From NCBI GenBank assembly GCA_034509755.1, contig CM067559.1:13932501-13996500 (forward strand): DNA of 64,000 nt. The letters run 5' to 3'. The stretch is from Anisodus tanguticus (taxonomy: Eukaryota > Streptophyta > Magnoliopsida > Solanales > Solanaceae). The notes under the pieces were generated by a model that had not been told where the DNA came from, searched no databases, and worked only from the letters and a program-made list of their open reading frames with translations. The translations under genes were made by a program, and so were the position numbers. Positions 43,441 through 55,191 of this stretch are shown in pieces; the first letter of the stretch is position 1, and every line of letters starts with the position of its first letter.

Positions 43441-44064
43441 CAATGCGGTGGTAACCCAACCTTACTGACTGGAGATCCCAGGAATTAAGTTCAATGGGAA
43501 AACTAAGATGTAAAGGTTCAGTTGATCGCTTCAGTGGATGCATGAGCACTTCGGATAGGGATTTCTGTAAAGTAACACCAAATCTAAAGTCGTTCCTGCG
43601 ATAGACAATAAGTGCTATCTGCAGTGTGGGTGAAGGTTAAGTTTCCAAAACCTTTAATGATCCTCACCGGTTGAGGTTAGTTTTGGGGAAACTTTTAATG
43701 GTTCCTAACACTTGTAAAGTGGGGTATAGCAGGATACCTTATATGAGACCACCTATTTAAGTGCGAGGACAGGCCGCCTCAAATGAACGCACTTAAGAAT
43801 CTAAGAAATGTCCACGGCCACAACAGACAAAATATTACGAAGAACTGAGTAAGGGAAGTTGTTGTGTTGGTACCGTTGACTTGGCTTACACTAAACACTG
43901 ACGGTTCAAGACATCACATTCACTGCGCAGTAAGTAAGTCTGATGGTATTCAACTATGGAAGGTTCAAAGCGTATTCTACCTATCCAGATGGAACATCGG
44001 TCCGCTGAAAGATTGCCGGAAAAGGCACCAAGTGTGTGCGCCAAAATCTCTTTCAAGAGAGGAT
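43394..44064 (+). other. conserved non-coding block before the 3' LTR of A2
   Basis: The counterpart of 5708-6382 in A1. It begins TTCTGCCTGTCTAGGGGAAT and ends with the purine tract CAAGAGAGGAT before the LTR. Despite decay in the coding part, the two blocks remain alignable by eye for nearly their full length. Confidence 0.6.
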
Positions 44065-45007
44065 TGTTGAAAATTTACTAAATGTGGAATTAAGTATATC
44101 CCATTAATTTATGACCCGAACAATTGGGGCCCGTACATCAGAAGTGTCATTTCCACACACATGCACACGTAATGCCAAGTATCGCAAATTTCATTAATGA
44201 AAGAAATATTGGTACGTATGTAATACGTTTGAGACATAGAATTATGGACAGTTATTGGCCAAATGAAAGAGTATTCCACGTTGGTAAACGAAGGAAGAAA
44301 TGTAAAATGAAACGAGTCAGAAATCGCCGAGGAGCCGTGAAGGGCCGCGGCGCCACACCGTCGGAGTCGCGGCGCCGGAGCGCCACGACGCTAATTGGTT
44401 GGCCAGTCACTGGAGCTGCGACGCTAATTCACAGAGCCGTGGCGCTTCGGAGGCAGAATGCTGCGATGGGAAGTTGGAAAAATCTAACCTTTGGGCTAGT
44501 TTTGGACCATTGATTCTCCATTACTTGGCACATGAATTCAGCCATTATTTGGCTGAATTTAACCCCTCAATCAAGTGTCATTACATGGCTATTGGAGGCC
44601 ATTAGTTGGCTAGTTGAGGGGTCTTCTACTTACACTATAAATTGAGGCCTTAGGCTCAATTGAACAAAACATTCAACACTTAGAAAATACTCCAGATTTT
44701 CTGAATTCATCTTTTTCCTCTCTAGCAAAGTTACTATACTCAAAGTTCTTCAAGAGTAACACTTGAGTTTCCTTGATTATTTGTTAAGTTGTTGTTGTAT
44801 CTTGGGAGACTATTGCTCAACACCGTAATAGGAGATATACGGGGAAATCTTATCTTAAAGACAAAGTGCCATCACTCGACTCAGCAAATCACACAAGCAG
44901 TTTGTTAAGTTCTTGATTTTCAGTTTATTGTAATATTTAGTTTATCCTTTCTTACTATTGTAATAGTTACTTACTTCCCGGTCCCTGCAACAATTGTATC
45001 CCAAAAA
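44065..45007 (+). repeat. 3' LTR of copia A2
   Basis: About 943 bp. It contains a GC-rich segment at 44330-44460 (GCCGCGGCGCC, GTCGCGGCGCCGGAGCGCC), a TATA-like CTATAAATTGAGG near 44634, and the conserved LTR hairpin segment around 44800-44885. The right end (ATTGTATCCCAAAA) has lost the CAACA terminus seen at 39235-39241. Confidence 0.85.
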
Positions 45008-45201
45008 AACTCAATCTACATAATGATTGGGTTCAATTTTACATCATTATAAGCCCAAAGAATATAACTTTACTCACTTTAATTAAAATAATTATCTCAA
45101 TTCTCTAACTTGTGAGTTTTTATTTCATCCACACATGAAAATTAAGTATACCCGTTTTAACTAAAATTCACTTAGTTAGAATCAGGATTAGTAATGATTT
45201 C

Positions 45202-45374
45202 TAATAGAATTAGATTGCATTAATAATTGTACATCTCCTATATTAGGTAAAATTAGATTTCTCTAGTAATTAGGATTGATTAGTTACCTAGTTTGTAGCA
45301 AAGTAAATATTTATGTAACACTATATATATTGTACATCATTAATGAATAAAGGCAAGGAAGAATATTTCCTACA
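45202..45374 (+). repeat. 5' LTR of copia B2
   Basis: 173 bp, very short for copia, starting TAATAGAATTAG (terminal TG lost) and ending TACA. ACTATATATATTGTAC near 45329 may serve as TATA box. The PBS follows without a gap. Confidence 0.9.
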
Positions 45375-45489
45375 TGGTATCAGATTCTAGAGAAAGATCC
45401 TAAACTCTAAAGTTTTCTATCTCAAACCTGTTGCCCCCCTCCCCCCTTTCTCCCTTGTGCCATCGGCTTTCCTTCTTCGTCAGACAACC

Positions 45490-46560
45490 ATGTCCGACTC
45501 AAAATCCAATTTTCACCCAGCCCTAGCTGTCTCCAACATCAAATCTCATATCTACATCACTCTTGAAATGGAGAACGTCCATTATGCGACATGGGCGGAA
45601 CTCTTTAAAATCTATTGTCGCTCACATTGGGTAATCCATCACATAATTCCATCGGAAAAAAGCAAGGAGAAGGTGCCAAAGATCGATAATGATAAGGAAT
45701 TATGGTTTACCCTTGATGCAATGGTCCTCCAGTGGATTTATGCCACAATCTCGAGTGATTTACTGCATACTATTCTTGAGCATGATTCCATGACAATGGA
45801 ATCTTGGGAACATTTACATGACATATTCCAAGACAATAAAAATTCCAGGGCCATCACACTTAAGAAGGAATTTTCCACCACTGATATGGATGATTTTCCC
45901 AATATGTCCGCATACTGTCAATGACTCAAGGTTGTGTCAGACCAATTCAAGAACATCTGGGCACCGATAACTAACAATCGGCTCATGTTACAAATAGTTG
46001 CCGGCCTTATTGACGTATATAGTGGAGTAGGTATGCTAAAGTAATCCTTTTCTGCCATTCTACCAAGCCCGTTTGATGCTCATCCTCAAAGAAGTGAGTT
46101 TTGCCAAAAAGACAGCTACCATATCAAATTCCGCCTTGGTTGCTGCTCCATCTGATGAGAGTTCGTCACAATTTGAAAAATTGCTGCCAAATCATGGCTA
46201 GAAGGGCCGAAACGGCGGTAACAGGAGCAAAAACCGTGGCGGTGGCCACAGTGGTGGAAAAGGTAGCGGCAATCGTTGAGGAGGAAGTGGCGGCCAGCAA
46301 CAGCAGCCAACCCAATGGGGAAGTGGGCCGATATCGTGGGCTTGGTAGTGGCCCTGGGCCATGCCTCCCTACCCATTCCTCACGAGAAATTGGGCCAGGC
46401 CCAACCCCAAGCCAGCAGCCCAAGCACAACGAACCAGCAGCCAGCAGGTCTAACAAGCAGGGGTTGGAATTCTCGAGCCACTGTTGAGCCAATGACAGTA
46501 GGCCCACTTGGCAGTGGCGACCCAACAGATATCGAGGCCGTGATGCACACTCTTGGGCTT
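45490..46560 (+). pseudogene. copia B2 gag
   Basis: Starts MSDSKSNFHPALAVSNIKSH and continues VHYATWAELFKIYCRSHWVI, QWIYATISSDLLHTILEHDS and LHDIFQDNKNSRAITLKKEF. A TGA falls at 45922. Beyond it, in shifted frames, are LMLQIVAGLIDVYSGVGML and a Gly-Pro/Gln-rich tail (PCLPTHSSREIGPGPTPSQQ). The chosen start lies about 115 bp after the PBS and matches B1. Confidence 0.85.
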
Positions 46561-47750
46561 ACTCCGCTAGACGTAAATTGGTACATGGACACCGGTGCAA
46601 CGTCTCATATGACGTCCTCACAAGGTAATCTTTCATCCTATTTTAATTTGAGCAATAATCGTGGTATAATTATCAGAAATGGTCATTCAATTCCAATTTG
46701 TGGTTATGGTACTACAAACTTGTCTCCCCCGAACCCACCGTTAATTTTGAAAATATTCTATACGCACCTAAATTAATTAAGAACTTGATTTCAGTTAGAA
46801 AATTTACCACTGATAATTGGGTTTCTATTGAATTTGATCCTTTTGGGTTTTTCGTGAAGGATTTTCAGACAGGGATGCGTCTAATGAGGTGTGATAGTCG
46901 GGGCGAGCTTTATCCAATCACCACAACCACACATCAAGCCAAATTACCATCCACTTTTGCAACTTTAGCTCTTTCTTTATGGCATGAACGTTTGGGTCAT
47001 CCGGGAGCACTTATTTTTAATTCCCTTAAATAAAATAAATTTATTGAGTGTACTAGACCTTGTAGTTCTCATGTTTGTCGATGTTGTTCTCTTGAAAAAC
47101 ATGTTAAGTTGCCATTTGTTGCGTCTAATTTTCGTACCGTTATGCCCTTTGATATTATTCATAGTGATATTTGGACATCTCCCATTTTGAGCTCTTCGGG
47201 CCACTGATATTATCTTTTGTTGTTGAATGATTACTCTATTTTTTTGTGGAGTTTCCTTTGTCTAAAAAATCGCAAGTATTTTTCACATTTCTATCCTTTA
47301 GAGCATACATCCGCACTCAATTTGAACGGGATATTAAAAATATTAAGTGTGATAATGGTAGAGAATTTGATAATGGACCTTTTTGTGATTTTTGCAAAAC
47401 TAATGGTTTGTCGTTTCGTCTCTCGTGTTCGCATACATCATCTCAAAATGGAAAAGCAGAAAGAAAAATTCGAACCATTAACAATATTATTAGAACCTTA
47501 CTTTGCCCACGCCTCTCTACCACTATCCTTTTGGCATCATGCATTACAAATGACAATCTATTTGTTGAACATACTTTCGAACAAACAAGTAGTCTACCAA
47601 TCCCTACTCAAAAATTTATACCTAAGAGACCCATTATTTTCTCATTTACGGGTTTTTGAGTGCTTATGCTATCCTCTCTTTCCTTCTACTACCATTAATA
47701 AACTTCAACCCCGGTCAACTCTGTGTGTTTTTTGGGATATCCGTTAAATC
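46560..47750 (+). pseudogene. copia B2 protease and integrase
   Basis: Protease: VNWYMDTGATSHMTSSQGNL (DTGA intact), then a frameshift near 46750. FENILYAPKLIKNLISVRKF and LWHERLGHPGALIFNSLK follow, with a TAA at 47031. Integrase: CRCCSLEKHVKLPF and MPFDIIHSDIWTS (first Asp), YYLLLLNDYS, then frames alternate. FERDIKNIKCDNGREFDNGP (second Asp) and HTSSQNGKAERKIRTINNII (catalytic Glu) lie at 47310-47490. The C-terminus is HLRVFECLCYPLFPSTTINK. All three DDE residues can be found, but in several frames. Confidence 0.85.
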
Positions 47751-48279
47751 ATTGTTATTACAAATATTTTGACTAACCTCTAACAAAATCATCGTAAGTC
47801 CTCACATAATTTTTTATGAAACAAATTTCTCTTTTGCCAAATTACATTGTTCCGGGCTTCCTACCTATGAATCTCTTGACGATAGCATACCCTTGTATGT
47901 GATCCATAAATTAGCCTCCCAAACAAGCCCCATGTTTCACTGTGTCTCGGCCCAATCACCGATCCCAGCGGCTGCTGGCCCAGGTGAGTCTCTCACTGGC
48001 AACCCACTGCTGCGAGACCCAGTGGCTGGCAATCCACTGGGTCTCGGCCCAACTTCTGGCTCAAGTAGCCCACTGCCCCGCAGTCCAGTCACTGCCAGCG
48101 CACTGCCGGGCAGTCCGTCCTTCACGCCTGACCCAACTCCAATTTTGGCCCAACGACCTGTCATTCATAGTCAACACGGGATTTTTAAGCCAAACAAAAA
48201 ATACGGTCTTCACACCCATGTTTCCAAGTCACCATTGCCTTGTAATCCTATGTCTGCCCTAAATGACCCAAATTGAAAA

Positions 48280-49308
48280 ATGGCTATAAATGATGAATTT
48301 AATGCTCTTATTAATAATACGACGTGGGATTTGGTGCCCCGTCCTCCTAATGTTAATGTTTTTCAGTCTATGTGGAATTTTAGTCATAAAGAAAAATATG
48401 ATGGTACATTTGAGAGGAACAAAGCCCGTCTTGTAGGTGATGAGAAGACTCAACATGTTGGTGTGGATTACAGTGAGACTTTCAGTTCGATGGTCAAACC
48501 GGCAACTATCAGAACGGTCTTCAGTCTGGCTCTTTCAAAGGCATAGCCGCTTTATCAGCTTGATGTCAAAAATGCCTTCCTGAATGGAGACCTTAATGAA
48601 ACAGTGTACATGTATCAACCCATGGGATATAGAGACCCTACTTATTTTCATCATGTGTTCCTGCTGAAGAAATCATTATACAGGCTCAAACAAGCTCCTA
48701 GTGCCTGGTACAAGAGGTTTGCATATTATGTTTCAGCTATTGGGTTTTTCAACAATAGGTCTGATCATTCTTTATTCATCTACCGTCAGTGTAGTTATAT
48801 CACTTACATTCTTTTGTATATGGATGATATTATATTAATTTCCTCATTTGATGCTTTTCGCAAGTCTATCATGTCACTGCTTAGCTTTGAGTTTGTAATG
48901 AAGGTTCTAGGGCCACTGAGTTACTTCTTGGGGATACCTATGACATGTCATGCAGGTGGTTTATTTTTATCCCAAAAAAGGTATGCAACGGAGATTGTTG
49001 AATGAGCTGGCGTGTTATCATGTAGACCGTCCGCCACTCTAGTTGATACTAAACCAAAGTTGAGTGCTTCATCCAGCAAGTCATATGCCGATCCATCATA
49101 TTACTGCAGCCTTATAGGGGCCCTGAAATATCTCACATTCACGAGGCCTGACATCTCTTATGTTGTGCAACATGTTTTTCTATCCATGTATAACCCGATG
49201 GAGGATCATATGCATGCTCTCAAATGTATTGTGCGTTTATTTAGGGTACTCTCGATCATGACTTGCATTTATATCTGTCTTCGAAAACCACTCTTATTTC
49301 ATACATAG
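48280..49308 (+). pseudogene. copia B2 reverse transcriptase
   Basis: EFNALINNTTWDLVPRPPNV starts the domain, then FERNKARLVGDEKTQHVGVD. A TAG at 48544 separates it from LDVKNAFLNGDLNETVYMYQ and KKSLYRLKQAPSAWYKRFAY. The catalytic motif is LYMDDIILISS (YMDD). LSYFLGIPMTCHAGGLFLSQ is followed by a TGA at 49003, then CRPSATLVDTKPKLSASSSK and GALKYLTFTRPDISYVVQHV. The sequence is almost complete and the catalytic Asp pair is present; three stops disable it. Confidence 0.88.
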
Positions 49309-49740
49309 ATGCCGATTGGGGTGGTTGTTCGGATACTAGATGATCCACGTCTGGTTATTGTGTATTTCTTGGTGATAATTTGGACTCTTGGTCCTCAAAA
49401 CGGCAAGTAACTTTGTCCAGATCCAGTGCCGAAGCAGATTACCGAGGAGTTGCCAATGTGGTGTCTGAATCTTATTGGATATGGAACCTTCTTTTAGAGC
49501 TCCACTGTCCGATTCCGAAGGCGACATTGGTTTATTGTGTTAATGTTAGTGCAATTTATCAATCAGAGAATCAAGTTCACCACCAATGCACTAAACATAT
49601 TGAGCTGGATATTCACTTTGTTCGTGAAAAGTTGCTCGTGGAAAAGTACATGTCTTACATATCCCATCACGTTATCAGATTGCCGACATCTTTACAAAAG
49701 GTCTTCCGCTTGTTTTATTTGAAGATTTTCGGGACAGTCT
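49290..49740 (+). pseudogene. copia B2 RNase H
   Basis: About 49307-49340 encodes DADWGGCSDTR. From 49380 the frame reads SWSSKRQVTLSRSSAEADYR, GVANVVSESYWIWNLLLELH, ATLVYCVNVSAIYQSENQVH and QCTKHIELDIHFVREK. A final segment in another frame encodes ADIFTKGLPLVLFEDFRDSL. YYDN of active relatives reads YCVN here, so one catalytic Asp is lost. Confidence 0.85.
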
Positions 49741-49775
49741 CAGCATACGCCGACCTCCCGCTTCGACTGCGGGAG

Positions 49776-49950
49776 TGTAATAGAATTAGATTGCATTAGT
49801 AATTGTACATCTCCTATATTAGGTAGAATTAGATTTCTCTTGTAATTAGAATTAATTAGTTACCTACTTTATAGCAAAGTAAATATATCTGTAACACTAT
49901 ATATATTGTACATCATTAATGAATAAAGACAAGGAAGAATATTTCCTACA
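49776..49950 (+). repeat. 3' LTR of copia B2
   Basis: 175 bp with an intact TG..CA; otherwise as the left copy. Confidence 0.9.
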
Positions 49951-49955
49951 ATTTC

Positions 49956-50212
49956 CATCATTTCCACCTATTCAAAACTTCATTGTCAATTTTCTACCTA
50001 AATCTCATCTATTTAATTAGAACAGAAATAATTATCTTACCAGATAATGGTCTATTAAAGAGGGAAAGAAAGAGGAACTAAAAATAGTGGAGAAATGTTT
50101 TCACGAAAATGGTGAGAAACAGAAATGAAATAGCCTTCGTTTGGAGTTTGGAATACTCCACATGATACTTTATACATTGGTCTAGTTCTAATATATTCTC
50201 GCCCTGTGTCGG
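49956..50212. other. non-coding stretch
   Basis: AT-rich, no gene. The 5' end of the next LTR lies somewhere in or just after this stretch; no second LTR copy exists to define it. Confidence 0.4.
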
Positions 50213-50332
50213 TCCGTATTTACCTCAGGGTCAATTGAATAACATTAATAAGATCGTAATTATCAAAATTTTAAGCCTAGAAACCTATGGGTCTTTACAA
50301 TTGTTTTGTATTTATAGGATATACATTGTATT

Positions 50333-50380
50333 CTCTGGACCCCGCGCATAACAGGAGCTTAGTGCACCAGACTGCCCTTT
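50333..50380 (+). mobile_element. 48-bp 3' tail of an Au SINE in the C LTR
   Basis: GGACCCCGCGCATAACAGGA, GCTTAGTGCACCAG, ACTGCCCTTT is the well-known 3' end of the Au SINE family. TACATTGTATT stands on both sides (50322-50332 and 50381-50391), an 11-bp perfect duplication. It is therefore a separate, extremely 5'-truncated insertion, and it can be used to date the LTR. Confidence 0.8.
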
Positions 50381-50503
50381 TACATTGTATTTTGATCATT
50401 ATGAATGATAGATATTTTCATTTCCACAATACAGAGCTCTAATAATCTTCTCTCTAGAATAACTTCTTCTCCTTCATATTTGTCCAAGCTCTTCATTTAA
50501 ACA

Positions 50504-50523
50504 TGGTATCAGAGCTCGGCTCT
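50504..50523 (+). promoter_or_regulatory. primer-binding site of copia C
   Basis: TGGTATCAGAGCTCGGCTCT is complementary to the 3' end of plant initiator tRNA-Met over its first dozen bases and directly follows the LTR end. Confidence 0.85.
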
Positions 50524-50736
50524 ACGACGATCCGTAGTTGAGAAAGAGATAGATCGAGGAACAATATTGAATTGAAGAAACAAATCATTTTCAATTTTTG
50601 TATTTGCAATTGAAGAACGAAGTGAATTGAGCTTGATCTGTAACCCTAGATTAAGTATTGATATCGGTGAATTGAGTTCGCAGTTGGTAATTTCTCTCCC
50701 TAAATCCATTAAAATTGATTGAACTCCTCATATGCA

Positions 50737-52170
50737 ATGGAAAATCCAGATCAATACGAAGCAGTAATCACAGAAAAACCAACGGACATTCATCCTTGAC
50801 ATCCACTTTATCTTCACTCAGCTAATACTCCAGATACTATATTGATCACTCAACAACTTATTGGTATTGAAAATTATGTTATTTAGAGTATGCTTATGAT
50901 AAATGCTTTGTTAGCATAGAACAAAATTGGCTTTATAACTGGAAAATATTAAGATCGCAATTCACAGATGATTTAAAGTATGAATGAGAAAGATGTAATG
51001 CTTTTGTGCTTTCATGGATTATGAATACTATGTCAAAGGAATTAGCTAGTGGTATGGTGCATTTATCTAATGCGGCAACAATTTGGAAAGATCTAAGGAA
51101 ATATAAAAAAAATGAGTTCGGATCTCCTTCGGGAATGATTTGGAAGATCCAAAACAAAACATAGTGGTATTTGCTAGCAATAACATAAATGAGGCAGTCA
51201 CTCAATATAGATTGATCCGAAATCTAATTCAAATCCAATATAGTACATATGGGTACGATTTGCCAAAAGAGATCTTACTAGGATCTGTTAGGTTCATCAT
51301 GAGATTTGTATCATACCTCAAGTAAATTCATCTATAACTAAAATTTTCTCAAGGTTGAAAATAGCCTGGAAAAATTACTCAACCCTGTTACCTCTTCCTC
51401 AATGCTGTGATAAGTCAAAGCTTTATTCTGAGCACATGGAACAACAGATGCTAATGAAGTTCTTAATGGGACTCAATGAAACATATGGCCATGCTCGTAG
51501 TCAAATATTGATGATTGTTCCAGCTCCTTCCTTGAATCAGGCATATAGCATGTTACTTCAAGATAAGAGTCTGAGAATTCAATCAAATTGATCTCTCATA
51601 GCTCACATTCCTTAGAACAGTTGGATCTGAATGATACTACAACTTTGGCATTAACACAGTATAATAGATTTCAAAAGAATAGTGAGGTATATTGTACTTA
51701 CTGTCGTAGTAAAGGGCACACACAAGAGGTATGCTATAGATTGGTAGTGTATCCACCTAGTCACAAATTTCCTAAGAAAAAACATGATAAGAGGGGTGAG
51801 AAACAAAAGTTCCATGAAAAGTACAAATTACTAACATCACATAATGCTTGTTATGAAGATGTTCATGGAGGTAGTAGTTCAGGAGACTATCATGTTGCAC
51901 AATACAATATTAATCATGGAAATATTGGTGAATAATGTAGTTATAGTCAGCCACAGTATTACTCAGGTTATAGATATCAACAAGTCAACCCAATCTATGA
52001 ACAACCACAGTATCCAATGCCACAGTTCACCTCAATGCCACAATACAATCCAATTCCAATGTTCAAGCAACTGCCATAGTTCAACCAATGCCAGTTTTCT
52101 CTCCAAAACAATACCCTAGACATTCTGCAGAAATTGGACAAAGAGCACAATCAGTCTGAAGTTGAAGCCA
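50737..52170 (+). pseudogene. copia C gag
   Basis: Starts MENPDQYEAVITEKPTDIHP. Then, past stops, come LHSANTPDTILITQQLIGIE and pieces of the copia-type gag domain (LSNAATIWKDLRKY). 51355-51591 reads CCDKSKLYSEHMEQQMLMKF, LMGLNETYGHARSQILMIVP and LNQAYSMLLQ. A CCHC knuckle, CTYCRSKGHTQEVC, lies at about 51695-51736. At least six stops or frameshifts occur. Confidence 0.82.
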
Positions 52171-52700
52171 ACATGGCAGGTATCAATGCTAATAACTGTA
52201 ATTGCACTCGTAGGTGTTTAACTACAACTAGTACTTCTAAATCTTGGATAGTTGACACATGGGCCACAAATCACATGGCTTCTAGCTTGAATGTAATTAA
52301 CAATCCTAAACATGTTGCACTTTCTAACTCAACCAAAGTTCACTTACCCGATGGTACATTCACCAATGTTTCTCACATTGGTTTTGCCGCATTATCTGAA
52401 TTTTTGCATCTGGAAAATGTGCTCTATATTCCTCATTTTAAGTACAGTTTACTTTTCATTTCCAAGTTGACAAGAGACCTTAACTGTTGTGCCTCTTTTT
52501 ATCCTGAAATATGTATTTTTCAGGACCTTTGTAGTGACAATGTGAGGGGGATTGGTAAGCATCTCCCTCAATGTTTCCCACTGTTCAATCTCTTCCCACA
52601 CAACCTTCTGCACCAACTACACTCAATTCACTCACCACCACATGGCATCAAAGGCTTGGTCATGCACCACTCCAAGTTTTTCAGAAAATTCTATCAATAA
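52134..52700 (+). pseudogene. copia C protease
   Basis: The 188-residue frame reads KSWIVDTWATNHMASSLNVI where active enzymes have D(S/T)GA, so the essential Gly is Trp. FLHLENVLYIPHFKYSLLFI and SKLTRDLNC follow. A frameshift near 52570 leads into the gag-pre-integrase TTWHQRLGHAPLQVFQKILS, read in the next frame (52571-52798). Confidence 0.83.
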
Positions 52701-53470
52701 ATCACCAGTTGCTAAATAAGGATGCTTCTGCTTGTACTATTTTCCCCTTGTCTAGAAAAACTAGATTTTATTTCCCCAATAGTGTTAAAAAACTATAGCC
52801 CCTTTTGATATTGTACACATGGATGTTGGGGTCCATATAGACAATGTACTCACAATGGTTATAAGTATTTTCTAACAATTGTTAATGATTTCTCTCGCAT
52901 GACTTGGGTTTATTTGATGAAATTCAAAAGTGAAGTCGTTGTTCTAATAAAAAAAATTCTTGCACTTCTTAAAACACAATTTTCAGCCTCTGTTAGAATA
53001 CTCAAAACTGATAATGGTCTTGAGTTTCTCAATACTCAGTGCAACCAGTTGCTCACTTCTTTAGACATCATTCACCAAAATTCTTGTGTCCATACTCCTC
53101 AACAAAATGGAATTACAGAAAGGAAACATAGACACATTTTTGAGATGGCAAGGGCACTTAGATTTCAGGCACATGCTCCTCTTAAATTTTTAGGGGAATG
53201 CATCTTAACTGCTATTTATCTTATTAACAAATTGCCATCCACAATCTTGAATGGAAAGTCTCCATATGAGATGTTTCATGGTCATCCTCATTCTTTGACT
53301 CATGTAAAAGTGTTTGGTTGCCTATGTTATGCCACAAAACCTGCATATACTGACACATTCTCTTCCAAAACTATTCCTAGAATTTTATGGGCTATTCTAG
53401 TACTCAGAAAGGCTACAAAATATATGATATTGATTCAGGTTCATTCTTTGTGAATAGAGATGTTGTCTTC
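52571..53470 (+). pseudogene. copia C integrase
   Basis: WHQRLGHAPLQVFQK and a degenerate CxxC (ACTIFPLSRKTR) begin the region. The core start (PFDIVHMDVGVH, about 52800) has a TAG in front. From 52899: MTWVYLMKFKSEVVVLIKKI, SVRILKTDNGLEFLNTQCNQ (second Asp), HQNSCVHTPQQNGITERKHR (catalytic Glu), LGECILTAIYLINKLPSTIL and VKVFGCLCYATKP. Catalytic residues two and three are intact. Confidence 0.85.
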
Positions 53471-54137
53471 AGGGAATTTGTATTTCCTTTCCAGTATCCC
53501 AAGACAACTTTTCTTCATTCTTCCTTCTATCATATTCCCTCATTTTATCCTAGTTATTTGGAATCGGATGCTTCTTTCCCTCCTTTTTCCCATACACATG
53601 CTCCTGATTCGAATGATAATACTCGTCAAGTACAAGATCATCCTTCTATGCATCCAACAGTTTCTGCAGATCAAGTTGATCCAACAATTCCTGCATATCA
53701 TATTGGTCCTTCTTTCATTCCTCTACTTCCTGGATGTAATCCTAATACTTTAGCTCCTACTCCTTCATCAACCTCTTCTACTTTTGTACCATTCTGAAAA
53801 TCCTCAAGAACCATCAAACCTCATATTTGGCTAACTGATTATCATCACAATTCCACTACTCCTTATCTTATTTCTAATTATGTCTCTTATGATCACATGT
53901 TTCCTTCCTACAAAGCTTTTGTCACTTCCTTATCTTCTATTCCTGAGCCCACTTCTTTTGATCAAGCCTCTAAGGATGTTAATTGGATTCAAGCCATGAA
54001 ACTAGAGATTAAGGCTCTTTGTGATAACAACACTTGGGAGATAGTTGACTTACCTACAGGAAAGACACATATAGGTTGTAAGTGAGTGTATAAGGTGAAG
54101 TATAAGGCTGATGGTTCAGTAAAGACACATATAGGTT
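53470..54137 (+). pseudogene. copia C linker and start of RT, then truncation
   Basis: The Pro/Ser-rich linker (FSHTHAPDSNDNTRQVQD, TPSSTSSTF) ends at a TGA near 53795. At 53897 the RT N-terminus begins: FVTSLSSIPEPTSFDQASKD, VNWIQAMKLEIKALCDNNTW and EIVDLPTGKTHIGCK. A TGA at 54082 follows, then YKVKYKADGSV. Homology ends at a 17-bp direct repeat (AAAGACACATATAGGTT at 54061 and 54121). Confidence 0.82.
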
Positions 54138-55191
54138 AAAAAACATGACTTTTACATAATAAATAAATTTAGGACCATATGAAGACCTGTCGAGAGCTAA
54201 AGCTTTACTAAACTAGTAAGTTTGAAAATTATTCTAACTCAAGTCTGATATATATATGAGTATTTCGCCTAAACATCTCTACTTTTACTAACAACCCTGT
54301 TTTACTATTCCATAGTACGTACGTAAAAATTATATACAGCCTGGATTGAAAACTCAAGCACTTGTACTTGTACCTTGATATTAGATTATTATTATGTAGG
54401 TAATTAAAATGAAGTTTTGACGTTGACCCATGTTCGCACGGTTCAATAACACTTTGACTCAAGAGTCGAAGTCATAGAATTGTTCCACTTTCCAAATCTG
54501 TTTCATAAAGTCAACCAAAAGGAACATTATGGTGAATTGGCTTTAAAAAGTCGACAATGATCAAGTAATGCCTAACACCTTTGGAAAGTGTTTATTACGG
54601 GACTCGAGTTATGCCTAACACCTTTCGTCGTTCAAATGAACCTCATGACTTTGATTTTTTTGATGGCTTACCTATAAGAGTCAATATATTCAAAAAGATT
54701 TCCTTTAAAAATTTATTACTAATTATTTTCACTAAATAATAAATTAGATGAACTAGAGTAATTAGGTAACGACTCCACAAAAATAAAAACCCTTAATTTT
54801 GAATTACCATTCTTGTCATTTTGAATAATTTTCAGAACCCCTTCCCTTCCTATTTTTCAGAACTCCAAATGACTTAGAATTTGAAGTAAATAAACGGGGA
54901 TGTAGCAATAATTATAAAACAAAATTAACATGTAAAGTGGAAATCAGCTATAGAACAATATTATATAACGATGTTACCCCCGCTTAGCTGACTACTAATT
55001 ATATATCTCTAAATCAAAGTTGTAGATTTTGCTTAAAAAGTTAGTTAGATAGAGTCTCCAATTTCACTGTGCAATATCACAACGTAACATGCATGCACTT
55101 AACACAGTATTATTGTATTATTAAGTACATTAATAATAATACAAAATGGGGTCTTCGCCAGTAAGGCAGGTGCCATTTTGTCATATGGTTG
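54138..55191. other. non-coding stretch
   Basis: No gene. ATGCCTAACACCTTT occurs twice (about 54568 and 54611), near a short local repeat. The remainder is AT-rich intergenic sequence. Confidence 0.5.

Larger units (their letters stand above)
38500..45007 (+). mobile_element. Ty1/copia retrotransposon A2, 5' LTR truncated
   Basis: The right LTR is 44065-45007 (TGTTGAAAATTTAC.. to ..ATTGTATCCCA). The left LTR (38500-39241) begins at the equivalent of base 186 of the right one. Gag, protease, integrase, RT and RNase H follow in copia order on the plus strand. The leader after the left LTR (ATTTAAGACAAGATT, 39242-39256) is the same as in A1. With the left end missing, no target duplication can be checked. 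Confidence 0.87.
45202..49950 (+). mobile_element. complete Ty1/copia retrotransposon B2
   Basis: LTRs at 45202-45374 and 49776-49950 end AGGAAGAATATTTCCTACA. The right LTR starts TGTAATAGAATTAG; the left lacks the first TG. ATTTC precedes (45197-45201) and follows (49951-49955), the 5-bp target duplication. TGGTATCAGA, an initiator-tRNA-Met primer site, starts directly after the left LTR (45375). The purine tract GACTGCGGGAG precedes the right LTR. The proteins resemble B1, although the LTRs do not. About ten LTR differences in 173 bp by eye imply moderate age. Confidence 0.93.
50213..54137 (+). mobile_element. 3'-truncated Ty1/copia retrotransposon C
   Basis: TGGTATCAGAGCTCGGCTCT, a textbook tRNA-Met primer site, begins at 50504 right after ..TTTAAACA, so an LTR ends at 50503. 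Its 5' limit is uncertain (50213 is a guess). Gag, protease, integrase and the very start of RT follow on the plus strand, then homology stops near 54120. The rest of pol and the 3' LTR are absent. Confidence 0.75.

Noticed and set aside
46101..46525. Several long overlapping frames on both strands
   Set aside because: They are shadows of the GC-rich Gly-Pro linker of copia B2 gag.
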